DNA of 7,232 bases from the NCBI GenBank assembly GCA_029881635.1, contig JAOUMG010000089.1, positions 1 to 7,232 on the forward strand, written 5' to 3'. The position numbers were made by a program, and so were the translations under genes. Below, one piece after another: positions 1 to 5,392 of this stretch. The stretch is from Paracoccaceae bacterium (lineage in GTDB: Bacteria > Pseudomonadota > Alphaproteobacteria > Rhodobacterales > Rhodobacteraceae). The notes under the pieces were generated by a model. That model was not told the DNA's origin and searched no databases. It saw only the letters and a program-made list of their open reading frames with translations. How positions within the stretch are numbered: position 1 is the first letter of the stretch; each line of letters opens with the position of its first letter.

Positions 1-1
1 T

Positions 2-178
2 CAAACAATTAAAGGGTGTGCGACAGATATGCTGCGACTCGACGCTCTTTCGAAGGCGACGAGGGCAAGCAGTTGGGCGCGCGAAGCCCGCGAGCAAGAG
101 GTGGCTGGAAGGATCAGCAATGCCTTCGATAGTTGGGATCTTGTTTTCAACTATCGCTTTCCACTCTATCGACTGTAG
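2..178 (+). CDS. C-terminal part of an unrecognised protein (partial, 5' end outside window)
   Basis: Frame 2 is open from the window edge to a TAG at 176-178 and gives 58 residues with protein-like composition, including the stretches SWAREAREQEVAGRI and SWDLVFNYRFPLYRL. An internal ATG at 29 also lies in this frame, so a very short complete gene cannot be excluded, but no ribosome binding site is obvious there. I do not recognise the family. Third-position G/C preference is only moderate, weaker than in the minus-strand genes to the right, and the last third of the frame contains a perfect inverted repeat. The call rests only on the open frame and the amino-acid texture; it may be non-coding. 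Confidence 0.35.
   Translation, partial: QTIKGCATDMLRLDALSKATRASSWAREAREQEVAGRISNAFDSWDLVFNYRFPLYRL
127..156. repeat. Perfect 9-bp inverted repeat with 12-nt spacer
   Basis: CGATAGTTG at 127-135 is the exact reverse complement of CAACTATCG at 148-156. Neither strand has a T run after the arms, so it does not look like an intrinsic terminator. It lies inside the end of the possible plus-strand reading frame. A protein-binding site or a relic of a mobile-element end are both possible; nothing in the sequence decides between them. Confidence 0.5.
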
Positions 179-241
179 GAGGCAGGTGTACAGCGCGTGC
201 TTGCACGAACCATCACCGGCATCGGCGCGCCACCCACCCCC

Positions 242-379
242 CTACTTCCCCAACCTGTGATCCCGGAACGCCCGCCGCGCCTCCAACTCCTTCTTCTCCT
301 CCGCCGCCTTCTCCCGCGCCTCGCCGGTGTCGGCCTCGGCGATGGCGCGGTCGGGCAAGCGTAAGGTCCGCCCCCGCAC
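242..379 (-). CDS. Small charged, helical protein (45 aa), downstream of the RHH gene
   Basis: This short frame is not found by an ORF search limited to longer ORFs. It reads RGRTLRLPDRAIAEADTG followed by EAREKAAEEKKELEARRAF and ends RDHRLGK-TAG. Nearly every third codon position is G or C, whereas the two overlapping minus-strand frames give low-complexity Arg/Gly runs, so this frame is the coding one. The product is Glu/Lys/Ala/Arg rich and likely one amphipathic helix. I chose GTG at 379, where codon use becomes coding-like. A GTG at 409 is an alternative: it overlaps the TGA of the upstream gene by four bases (GTGA), would give 55 residues and would imply translational coupling. I do not recognise the family. 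It vaguely recalls small Ala/Glu/Arg-rich alphaproteobacterial proteins such as DUF4169, but I see no diagnostic match. Confidence 0.55.
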   Translation of the reverse strand: MRGRTLRLPDRAIAEADTGEAREKAAEEKKELEARRAFRDHRLGK

Positions 380-405
380 ACACCATATCCCCGGCGCACC
401 CCCCC

Positions 406-894
406 TCACGTCCCCCGCTTGCGCGCATCCCTTAACCGCTTCAGATCCTCGATCCGCGCCCGGCGTTTTTCGGCCTCGGGGCGGGCGGCCTCGGCGGCTT
501 CGCGGGCCTCGAACTCGGCGCGGGCGGTGTCGAGGATTTCGCGGCGCAATCCCTTTTCCTCCTCTTCCAGCGTGGGCTGGTAGCGAACGGACTCGGCCCC
601 CGTCACCACCCCCGCCAGCCGCGCCAGCATGAAGCTGCGCAAAACCGCGTTCATCCGGCTGAGATGCCCCCGCCCGGTGGCGCGAAAGAACGCCACCACA
701 TCGTCGTCGATCCTCAGCGTCAGCTTCGACTTCAACGGCACGTCCGGGCGGGTGGCGATCTCGAACCAGGCCTGCGGGATGCGGGGGCTGTCGGCCAGCC
801 CCCAGCGCAGATCCGTTTCAAGGTCGCGCAGGTTCAGCGCCAGTTCGTGGTAGCGGGCGGCGCGGGTGGTGTCGGCGCGGGTCGGGCGGGTCAT
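406..894 (-). CDS. Orphan BrnA-like ribbon-helix-helix protein
   Basis: The 162-residue product carries a BrnA/DUF4415-type core at about residues 55-95: a beta strand KLTLRID, then DDVVAFFRATGRGHLSRMN, then AVLRSFMLARLAG. In BrnA antitoxins this core is a ribbon-helix-helix that binds operator DNA and neutralises the BrnT RNase. Here the core is embedded in a longer protein with an N-terminal helical segment (10-50) and a very charged Glu/Arg/Ala-rich tail (106-160) that is probably coiled coil. No BrnT gene lies on either side, so it is an orphan and more likely a regulator or structural DNA-binding protein than half of a toxin-antitoxin pair. The ATG at 894 is chosen because AGAAAGGA precedes it by 11 nt and the family-like sequence starts there. 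The frame stays open to 1200 but that extension is Pro/Arg-rich and crosses a terminator. A small gene follows with no gap or a 4-nt overlap. Confidence 0.8.
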   Translation of the reverse strand: MTRPTRADTTRAARYHELALNLRDLETDLRWGLADSPRIPQAWFEIATRPDVPLKSKLTLRIDDDVVAFFRATGRGHLSRMNAVLRSFMLARLAGVVTGAESVRYQPTLEEEEKGLRREILDTARAEFEAREAAEAARPEAEKRRARIEDLKRLRDARKRGT

Positions 895-911
895 GGCCGG
901 GGCGGTCCTTT

Positions 912-952
912 CTGGGGCGCTGCCCAGACTGCCCCAGGGCGGGTTAGCGCCC
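912..952 (-). promoter_or_regulatory. Two adjacent dyads abutting the RHH gene's ribosome binding site
   Basis: CTGGGGC (912-918) and GCCCCAG (931-937) form a perfect 7-bp inverted repeat with a 12-nt spacer. GGGCG (937-941) and CGCCC (948-952) form a second one that shares a base with the first. The first arm touches the AGAAAGGA ribosome binding site at 904-913. BrnA-type RHH proteins usually repress their own promoter, so these are candidate operators or an mRNA hairpin controlling translation. The role is inferred; GC-rich DNA produces short dyads by chance. Confidence 0.4.
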
Positions 953-993
953 CGTAAACCCCCCGCGCGCCCTGTCGGGACGGAGGCGGTACA

Positions 994-1026
994 GATGCGG
1001 GACGGGCGCGGGACGGATGCGGGACG
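994..1026. repeat. Three tandem 11-bp repeats upstream of the RHH gene
   Basis: Three units in direct succession read GATGCGGGACG (994-1004), GGCGCGGGACG (1005-1015) and GATGCGGGACG (1016-1026). Units 1 and 3 are identical and unit 2 differs at two positions. One repeat per helical turn would place identical contacts on one face of the DNA, as expected for cooperative binding of a small regulator. The array lies about 100 bp upstream of the RHH start, between that gene and the terminator of the preceding gene, where its promoter must be. Function as an operator is inference. Confidence 0.6.
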
Positions 1027-1071
1027 CCTCGCCACAGCCTTCAAACCGCAGTTTTCCCCTGTAAAACAAGG

Positions 1072-1099
1072 AAAACGCGCGGGGCGATTGCCCCGCGCG
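1072..1099 (-). terminator. Rho-independent terminator of the small exported protein gene
   Basis: A perfect 10-bp GC stem is formed by CGCGCGGGGC (1076-1085) and GCCCCGCGCG (1090-1099) around the tetraloop GATT. On the minus strand it is followed by TTTT (1075-1072), CC and a further T-rich stretch. It lies about 30 bp past the stop of the gene ending at 1130. It therefore also isolates the RHH gene, which needs its own promoter. Confidence 0.85.
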
Positions 1100-1129
1100 C
1101 GGTGGTCTTCCGGGAGTGGTAACCTAGTC

Positions 1130-1402
1130 TTACCGGTCGCTGCCGCGCGACTGCTTCGGCGCGGCGATCCAGTCGCTGTTATCGGCAGAGCGCGACACAC
1201 CGGCGTCCTTCTGGCTGTCGAAGAAGTTGATCAGGCGGTTATAGTCATTGGCTTCGGTGGCCGAGGACAATTCGCCAAGCTGGGCGGTGGTGTAGACGCC
1301 GGGCTCGACCCCGACGGAGCGGGCAAGCTGGTCATCGGTCATGGCGAAAGCCGGGGCGGAAACGGCGAGGGCGATGGCGGTGATTGCGATCTTCTTAAAC
1401 AT
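1130..1402 (-). CDS. Small exported protein of unknown function (90 aa)
   Basis: The product has a classical Sec signal peptide: basic MFKK, a hydrophobic core through residue 17, and a predicted cleavage after AFA at residue 20. The mature part is about 70 residues, polar, without cysteines or membrane segments, and starts MTDDQLARSVGVEPGVYTTA. It is therefore probably a soluble periplasmic or secreted protein. I believe similar short proteins with a 'VEPGVYTTAQL' pattern occur in Rhodobacterales but know no function. The ATG at 1402 is chosen because GAAAGGA lies 6 nt upstream and the signal peptide begins there; the frame extends to 1510 without support. It is monocistronic: a TACAAT -10-like hexamer occurs on the minus strand at 1541-1536, without a convincing -35, and a strong terminator follows. 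Confidence 0.8.
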   Translation of the reverse strand: MFKKIAITAIALAVSAPAFAMTDDQLARSVGVEPGVYTTAQLGELSSATEANDYNRLINFFDSQKDAGVSRSADNSDWIAAPKQSRGSDR

Positions 1403-1647
1403 GGTCTGTCCTTTCGTTGGCGCGGAACTTTTCCGCTTTGATGGGCGTCCCGGGGGGATGGGACTGTGAACGCTTTGGACGGTGGCGGCCTTTGTCTGTT
1501 GAGGGCTCACCGCCGTCTGCCCAACTGAGATGGGTATTGTATTTCAGCAGAAAATGCGTCTTTCTATCGAGGCACTGTTCGCTGATGCACAGCAAGACTG
1601 CGTGAGCGGAAGGCGAAAAAAACGAACGGATTCGTGAGGTTGGCGTG

Positions 1648-1752
1648 ATGGAGAACTGGGATGAGATCCGAACGGCCTTTCAGGTCGCAAGGATCGGAAC
1701 CGTCAGCGGCGCTGCTGAGGTGCTGGGACGGATAGGACATGAATCCGCATAG
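1648..1752 (+). pseudogene. Truncated LysR-type regulator (N-terminal HTH remnant)
   Basis: From the ATG at 1648 the frame reads MENWDEIRTAFQVARIGTVS followed by GAAEVLG. This is the typical first helix and start of the helix-turn-helix of a LysR-type regulator. After LG the expected recognition helix (of the type V-x-H-x-T-V-x-R-x-I-x-x-L-E) is missing. Instead seven unrelated residues, RIGHESA, lead to TAG at 1750-1752. An intact family member has about 300 residues, so roughly nine tenths of the gene is gone. A GAGG precedes the ATG by 8 nt, so a 34-residue peptide may still be made, but it cannot bind DNA or sense ligand. The breakpoint is near 1728; no LysR remainder appears elsewhere in the window. 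Confidence 0.75.
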
Positions 1753-1763
1753 TCCAGCAGCGC
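1709..1763. repeat. Long imperfect inverted repeat at the LysR breakpoint
   Basis: GCGCTGCTG (1709-1717) is the exact reverse complement of CAGCAGCGC (1755-1763). Inside it, CGGAT (1729-1733) pairs with ATCCG (1743-1747) around a 9-nt loop. The whole could fold as a two-step hairpin. It spans the point where LysR homology stops. It could be a deletion scar that formed at a hairpin, a terminator-like structure (no T run follows), or chance. Confidence 0.5.
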
Positions 1764-1829
1764 AGGCAAAGTGTATTCAAGTCACTCAGCGAGACAACTA
1801 CCCTTGATGAGCCGATGTTAAGCAAGCGG

Positions 1830-3155
1830 CTACTTCTTTGCGCGGACCTTTTGCAAAAGCGGCATCAGTTCGGCCATTTCGGGCCCGTGCTGCTGACCTG
1901 TCAATGCGTGGCGCAGGGGCATGAACAGCGCTTTGCCCTTGCGGCCGGTCGCCTCTTTGACGGCAGAGGTCCACTCGCTCCACGTCGATGATGTGAAGGG
2001 TAGCGGTGGCAGCAGGGCCATGGCCTGAGCAACGAATTCCGCATCCTCGGGCGCGATCACCGGTTCAGCACCGTCACGACAAAGCGCCCACCAACCCGCA
2101 AGATCATCGAGGATAGTGATGTTCTTGGAAGCGACACTCCAGAACTGTTCGGCGATTTCACCCGGAACGCCAAGGGCGGCGATCCGATCGCGAACCGCCT
2201 CGAAAGGCAAGGATTGGTTGTGCTTTTGTGTCAGCGGGAACAGGTCCGCCACGTCGAATTTCGTCGGCGCGGCGCCGAACTGCGACAATTCAAATCCTTC
2301 GGCGATTTCATCCAGTGACGCGCGCAGCTCCACCGGCTGCGACGACCCGAGCCGCGCCATCAGGCTCAGCAGCGCTTCGGGCACGATGCCCTGCGCCCGC
2401 AGATCGCGCAGGGACATGGTCCCCAGGCGTTTTGACAACCCTTCGCCTTGCGCACCGGTCAAAAGCGAATGATGCGCGAATTCCGGCGGTGTGCCGCCCA
2501 GCGCCTTCATGATCTGGATCTGCGTGGCGGTGTTGGTCACATGGTCTGCACCGCGCACAATATGGGTAACGCCCATATCGACGTCATCCACCGATGACGC
2601 AAAGGTATAGAGCACCTGACCATCGGCACGGATAAGCACCGGATCAGAGACTGAGGCTGCATCGATGGAGATGTCGCCCATAATGCCGTCAGTCCATTCG
2701 ATGCGCTCCAGATCAAGCTGAAAACGCCAGTAGCCATCCCGGCCTTCGGCGCGTAGCTTTTCGCGCTCGGCTTCCGTCAGGTTCAGCGACGCGCGGTCAT
2801 AGACCGGTGGCTTACCCATATTGCGCTGTTTCTTGCGCTTCAGATCAAGTTCGGTAGGCGTTTCAAAGCATTCGTAAAACCGCCCCTTGGCTCGCAGGTC
2901 TGCGGCAGCCTCGGCATAACGGTCCAACCGGTCTGACTGCCGTTCGATCCGGTCCCAGATCAGGCCCAGCCATTCCAGATCGCGCATGATCCCGTCGACA
3001 TATTCCTGTTTCGACCGTTCCTGATCGGTATCATCCAGCCGGAGGATGAATGTCCCCCCCGCCTTGCGGGCGATAAGATAGTTGAACAGCGCCGCACGCA
3101 GGTTGCCGACATGGATATAGCCGGTGGGTGACGGGGCAAAACGGGTGGTGGTCAT
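1830..3155 (-). CDS. gltX: Glutamate--tRNA ligase
   Basis: This cytoplasmic class I aminoacyl-tRNA synthetase joins glutamate to tRNA(Glu), or also to tRNA(Gln) where the indirect GatCAB route is used. The 441-residue product has FAPSPTGYIHVGN at 6-18 (HIGH-type ATP motif), RLDDTD at 39-44, the tRNA/amino-acid site VRGADHVTNT at 200-209, and the KMSKS-type loop GLSKR at 239-243. The C-terminal anticodon-binding region ends with the typical GRKGKALFMPLRHALTG at 404-420. It lacks the four-ligand zinc site of the E. coli enzyme: only one Cys lies in the 94-120 insert. The length is normal for the shorter alphaproteobacterial form. The ATG at 3155 has CAGGAG 6 nt upstream; 13 further in-frame codons lie upstream of it but without a matching ribosome site. 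Many alphaproteobacteria carry two gltX copies and the window cannot tell which this is. No clear terminator follows its stop. Confidence 0.97.
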   Translation of the reverse strand: MTTTRFAPSPTGYIHVGNLRAALFNYLIARKAGGTFILRLDDTDQERSKQEYVDGIMRDLEWLGLIWDRIERQSDRLDRYAEAAADLRAKGRFYECFETPTELDLKRKKQRNMGKPPVYDRASLNLTEAEREKLRAEGRDGYWRFQLDLERIEWTDGIMGDISIDAASVSDPVLIRADGQVLYTFASSVDDVDMGVTHIVRGADHVTNTATQIQIMKALGGTPPEFAHHSLLTGAQGEGLSKRLGTMSLRDLRAQGIVPEALLSLMARLGSSQPVELRASLDEIAEGFELSQFGAAPTKFDVADLFPLTQKHNQSLPFEAVRDRIAALGVPGEIAEQFWSVASKNITILDDLAGWWALCRDGAEPVIAPEDAEFVAQAMALLPPLPFTSSTWSEWTSAVKEATGRKGKALFMPLRHALTGQQHGPEMAELMPLLQKVRAKK

Positions 3156-3230
3156 CGCAATCTCCTGTTGCCGTCCCTCTTTCATAAGACGCACATTTTG
3201 TCCATATGACGTCAGACCGAGGAGACAAGT
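3156..3230. promoter_or_regulatory. Divergent promoter region between gltX and the zincin-like gene
   Basis: Both genes start outward from this 75-bp gap, so two promoters must lie in or near it. An 8-bp perfect palindrome TGACGTCA sits at 3207-3214, just upstream of the plus-strand ribosome site GAGGAG, and overlaps the end of CATATG (3203-3208). Possible plus-strand hexamers are TTTCAT (3180-3185) and CATATG, 17 bp apart, but both are poor matches. The promoter elements are therefore unassigned. Confidence 0.4.
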
Positions 3231-3638
3231 ATGCAGGACTGGCTGGGGCGGGTAGCCCCCGATCTTGACGCGATCGAATTTCTGGCGCGAGCGACGGTGG
3301 CTGATTTACCACCGGCATTTGTCGGGCCTGCGCAATCGGTATTGCTGCGTGTGGCCGATTTTCCACCTGAGGATATGCTCGAGGAACTGAATGTCGAAGA
3401 TCCATTTGAACTGACCGGACTTTATGACGGCGTACCGATGACCGAGAAATCCGTCATGGACATGATGGACCGGCCAGACACGATCTGGTTGTTCCGACGG
3501 TCAATACTTGATGAGTGGTCCGAACGCGGAAACGTCACTTTAGGGCAATTGGTGGCCCATGTGATGATCCACGAATTGGCCCATCACTTTGGCTGGAACG
3601 ACGACGAAATCGCCGCAATTGACCGTTGGTGGGAATAA
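3231..3638 (+). CDS. Metallopeptidase-fold protein, minimal zincin family (PF06262/DUF1025-like)
   Basis: The 135-residue protein carries HELAHHFGWNDDEI at 114-127. This is the HExxH zinc motif with the downstream acidic third ligand expected at D124, as in the family's usual HExxHHFGxxDxxI signature. A short N-terminal helical part precedes the typical segment DPFELTGLYDGVPMTEK at about 57-73. Length and motif order match the small stand-alone bacterial zincins, whose substrates are unknown. There is no signal peptide, so it is cytoplasmic. GAGGAG stands 6 nt before the ATG, fixing the start. It is transcribed divergently from gltX and may share control with it; the lactamase-fold gene follows after 79 bp with its own ribosome site. 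A weak 5-bp hairpin (TCACG/CGTGA, 3640-3653) follows the stop but lacks a T run. Confidence 0.92.
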   Translation: MQDWLGRVAPDLDAIEFLARATVADLPPAFVGPAQSVLLRVADFPPEDMLEELNVEDPFELTGLYDGVPMTEKSVMDMMDRPDTIWLFRRSILDEWSERGNVTLGQLVAHVMIHELAHHFGWNDDEIAAIDRWWE

Positions 3639-3717
3639 ATCACGGTTTCGTGACTGTGTTATCATGCGGCGCGGTCCTAGGCTGGTATGTGTAACAACCA
3701 ACAAGGGAGAGAGAACC

Positions 3718-4650
3718 ATGACGATTTCGAAAGGGCTTTCCCGCCGTCAGGCGCTTCTGGCTGGAGCATCTGCTCCGGCAATTGCAATGCTGGGCGCCGG
3801 ACGCGCCGCGGCCAAGGCTGAGATGAAGGGGGCGGCTCAGCCGCTTTACAGCCGCTTCATGCTGGGTGATTTTGAGGTGACGACCCTTCTTGCTGGAACC
3901 CGCCCGGTACCGGACCCGCAGACGATATTCGGCATGAATGTCAGTGCCGAGGAATTCGCCGCTGCTTCGGCCGAGGCGTTCATACCTGCGAATGTCGCGC
4001 AGTTCTTCTTTACCCCGACAGTGGTCAATACCGGCGAGGAGCTGGTCCTGTTTGACACGGGTCTGAATGCCGAGGGTATTACGGCGGCATTGGCGGCGGC
4101 AGGGTATGCACCTGACGATGTCGATGTGGTGGTTATCACCCATATGCACGGCGACCATGTTGGCGGGCTGAATTCCGACGCTGGCAACACCTTTGCCAAC
4201 GCCCGGTATGTAACCGGTGCGACCGAGCATAACCATTGGATGGGTGCGGGCAATGAGACCTTTGACAAAAAGGTGCGCCCGCTCAGCGATCAGTTCGCGT
4301 TCCTCGATGATGGTGGCGAGGTCGTGTCAGGCATCACGGCGATAGCGGCTCACGGCCATACGCCGGGGCATATGGGCTATATGATCGAGAATTTCGGCAA
4401 GTCGTTGGTGCTGATTGCGGATACTGCAAATCATCCGGTCTGGTCGCTGGAACGCCCCGATTGGGAAGTGAAGTTCGACGCCGACAAGGCCGCCGCTGCC
4501 GCAACCCGCCGCAAGATGCTGGGCATGATCGCGGCCGACAAATTACCCTTTGTCGGTTATCACATGCCCTTCCCCGCAACCGGTTTTGTCGAGGCCAAAG
4601 GCGACGGGTTCCGCTACATCCCGTCAAGCTATCAGCTGATGCTGGAATAA
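3718..4650 (+). CDS. Tat-exported metallo-beta-lactamase-fold hydrolase (OPHC2/methyl parathion hydrolase-like)
   Basis: The 310-residue precursor starts with a twin-arginine signal, SRRQALL at 8-14, followed by a hydrophobic Ala-rich stretch and a likely AAAKA cleavage near residue 34, so the enzyme folds in the cytoplasm and works in the periplasm. All metal ligands of the fold are present: THMHGDH at 141-147 (H142, H144, D146, H147), H218 in HTPGH, D235 in IADT, and H282 in GYHMPFP. The N-terminal FMLGDFEVTTL (47-57) and the insertion before FDTGL match the OPHC2-like branch, which includes methyl parathion hydrolase and related esterases/lactonases. The true substrate cannot be read from sequence. 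The ATG at 3718 is preceded by AGGGAGA; the frame opens earlier at 3589 inside the previous gene but has no signal peptide from there. A strong terminator follows directly. Confidence 0.92.
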   Translation: MTISKGLSRRQALLAGASAPAIAMLGAGRAAAKAEMKGAAQPLYSRFMLGDFEVTTLLAGTRPVPDPQTIFGMNVSAEEFAAASAEAFIPANVAQFFFTPTVVNTGEELVLFDTGLNAEGITAALAAAGYAPDDVDVVVITHMHGDHVGGLNSDAGNTFANARYVTGATEHNHWMGAGNETFDKKVRPLSDQFAFLDDGGEVVSGITAIAAHGHTPGHMGYMIENFGKSLVLIADTANHPVWSLERPDWEVKFDADKAAAAATRRKMLGMIAADKLPFVGYHMPFPATGFVEAKGDGFRYIPSSYQLMLE

Positions 4651-4657
4651 TCGGTCA

Positions 4658-4692
4658 GGGGGGCTGCGCCGCGTTCGCGCCCCCCCTTTTTT
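4658..4692 (+). terminator. Rho-independent terminator of the lactamase-fold gene
   Basis: GGGGGGC (4658-4664) pairs with GCCCCCC (4679-4685) and, past a single bulged T, GCG (4666-4668) pairs with CGC (4676-4678). Six T residues follow at 4687-4692. The last T is also the first base of the tca that encodes the TGA stop of the convergent wrbA gene. Read on the minus strand the hairpin has no T run after it, so it terminates mainly plus-strand transcripts. Confidence 0.9.
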
Positions 4693-5285
4693 CACGCCGT
4701 AAGTTTCGCAGTCATCTCGACCAGCCGTTTGGCCTGATGCGCCACGGATGCGCGGCCCTTGTCGTCAAGCGCGCCTGCATTGGTTGAGAACCCGTAGGGA
4801 TTGCCACCCGTTTCAAACAGAACCGGATCGGTATAACCGGGCGCGACGATGATCGCCCCCCAATGCATGGCAGTCGTGTAAAGCGACAGGATCGTGGCCT
4901 CTTGCCCGCCATGGGCATTCTGGGCACTGGTTGTGGCTGTGAATGTCTTGTTGGCAAGCGCGCCTTTCATCCAGAGCCCCCCCAATGTGTCGATGAAGGC
5001 GCGCAACTGGCTGGCAACCACGCCATAACGGGTCGGGGCAGAAAAGAAATACCCGTCAGCCCATTCCATATCGTCATGGCTGATTTCGGGAATATCCGCA
5101 GTCTTGGCGGCTTGCGCCTTCCACGTATCCTGCCCTTCCACGACGGCCTTGGGTGCGGTTTCCGCAACACGGCGGAGCCGAACTTCAGCTCCGGCTGCTT
5201 TGGCGGCTTCGGCGGCGGTTTCAGCCACCTGATGGTTGGTGCCATAGGTCGAATAAAAGATGATGGCGATTTTCGGTTTGGTCAT
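4692..5285 (-). CDS. wrbA: NAD(P)H:quinone oxidoreductase, WrbA flavoprotein
   Basis: WrbA is a tetrameric FMN protein that reduces quinones by two electrons in the cytoplasm, avoiding semiquinone radicals; it is linked to oxidative stress and stationary phase. The 197-residue product has the FMN phosphate loop YSTYGTNHQ at 11-19, the SAPTRYG segment at 82-88 with [15 protein letters not shown] after it, [11 protein letters not shown] at 119-129, the HWG at 141-143 and GGNPYG at 160-165. All are hallmarks of WrbA rather than of ordinary flavodoxin, and the length is normal. The ATG at 5285 has CAGGAG 6 nt upstream; five extra codons up to 5300 lie across this ribosome site and are rejected. 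It converges with the lactamase-fold gene, sharing a base with its terminator. A candidate promoter precedes it. Confidence 0.95.
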   Translation of the reverse strand: MTKPKIAIIFYSTYGTNHQVAETAAEAAKAAGAEVRLRRVAETAPKAVVEGQDTWKAQAAKTADIPEISHDDMEWADGYFFSAPTRYGVVASQLRAFIDTLGGLWMKGALANKTFTATTSAQNAHGGQEATILSLYTTAMHWGAIIVAPGYTDPVLFETGGNPYGFSTNAGALDDKGRASVAHQAKRLVEMTAKLTA

Positions 5286-5324
5286 CGGATGCTCCTGCAC
5301 TTGATCTGAAAGAGCATGTGAATT

Positions 5325-5353
5325 CTTTTATTGAAACGCACAATTCCGTGCAA
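5325..5353 (-). promoter_or_regulatory. Candidate promoter with overlapping dyad for wrbA
   Basis: On the minus strand TTGCAC (5353-5348) and TAAAAG (5330-5325) are separated by 17 bp, about 40 bp before the wrbA ATG. They match the sigma-70 consensus at 3 and 4 of 6 positions. The dyad GCAC-N6-GTGC (5338-5351) overlaps the -35 element and spacer, where a repressor would block polymerase. The match is modest, but the 107-bp gap and low local GC make an independent wrbA promoter plausible. Confidence 0.4.
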
Positions 5354-5392
5354 AAGCGAAGCGACTGTGCGAAATTGACGGGAACGCCCGTT

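Noticed and set aside
406..894. Toxin-antitoxin operon
   Set aside because: Only the antitoxin-like RHH core is present. The adjacent 45-residue frame shows no BrnT features and is far shorter than BrnT.
895..1200. N-terminal extension of the RHH frame up to 1200
   Set aside because: The added residues are Pro/Arg/Gly-rich, cross an intrinsic terminator and overlap the end of the next gene. A proper ribosome site precedes the ATG at 894.
866..1441. Plus-strand open frame of 191 residues
   Set aside because: Runs through the RHH control region, a terminator and the antisense of the small exported protein; low-complexity Gly/Arg composition.
1417..1605. Plus-strand open frame of 62 residues between the exported protein and the LysR remnant
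   Set aside because: No ribosome site and no recognisable domain. It occupies the upstream region of the exported-protein gene.
1753..1829. Possible tRNA or gltX terminator in the gap after gltX
   Set aside because: No cloverleaf can be drawn. The only stem (AGCCG/CGGCT, on the minus strand just past the gltX stop) has a 12-nt loop and no T run.
3640..4236. Minus-strand open frame of 198 residues
   Set aside because: Antisense to the lactamase-fold gene whose metal motifs and Tat signal are unambiguous.
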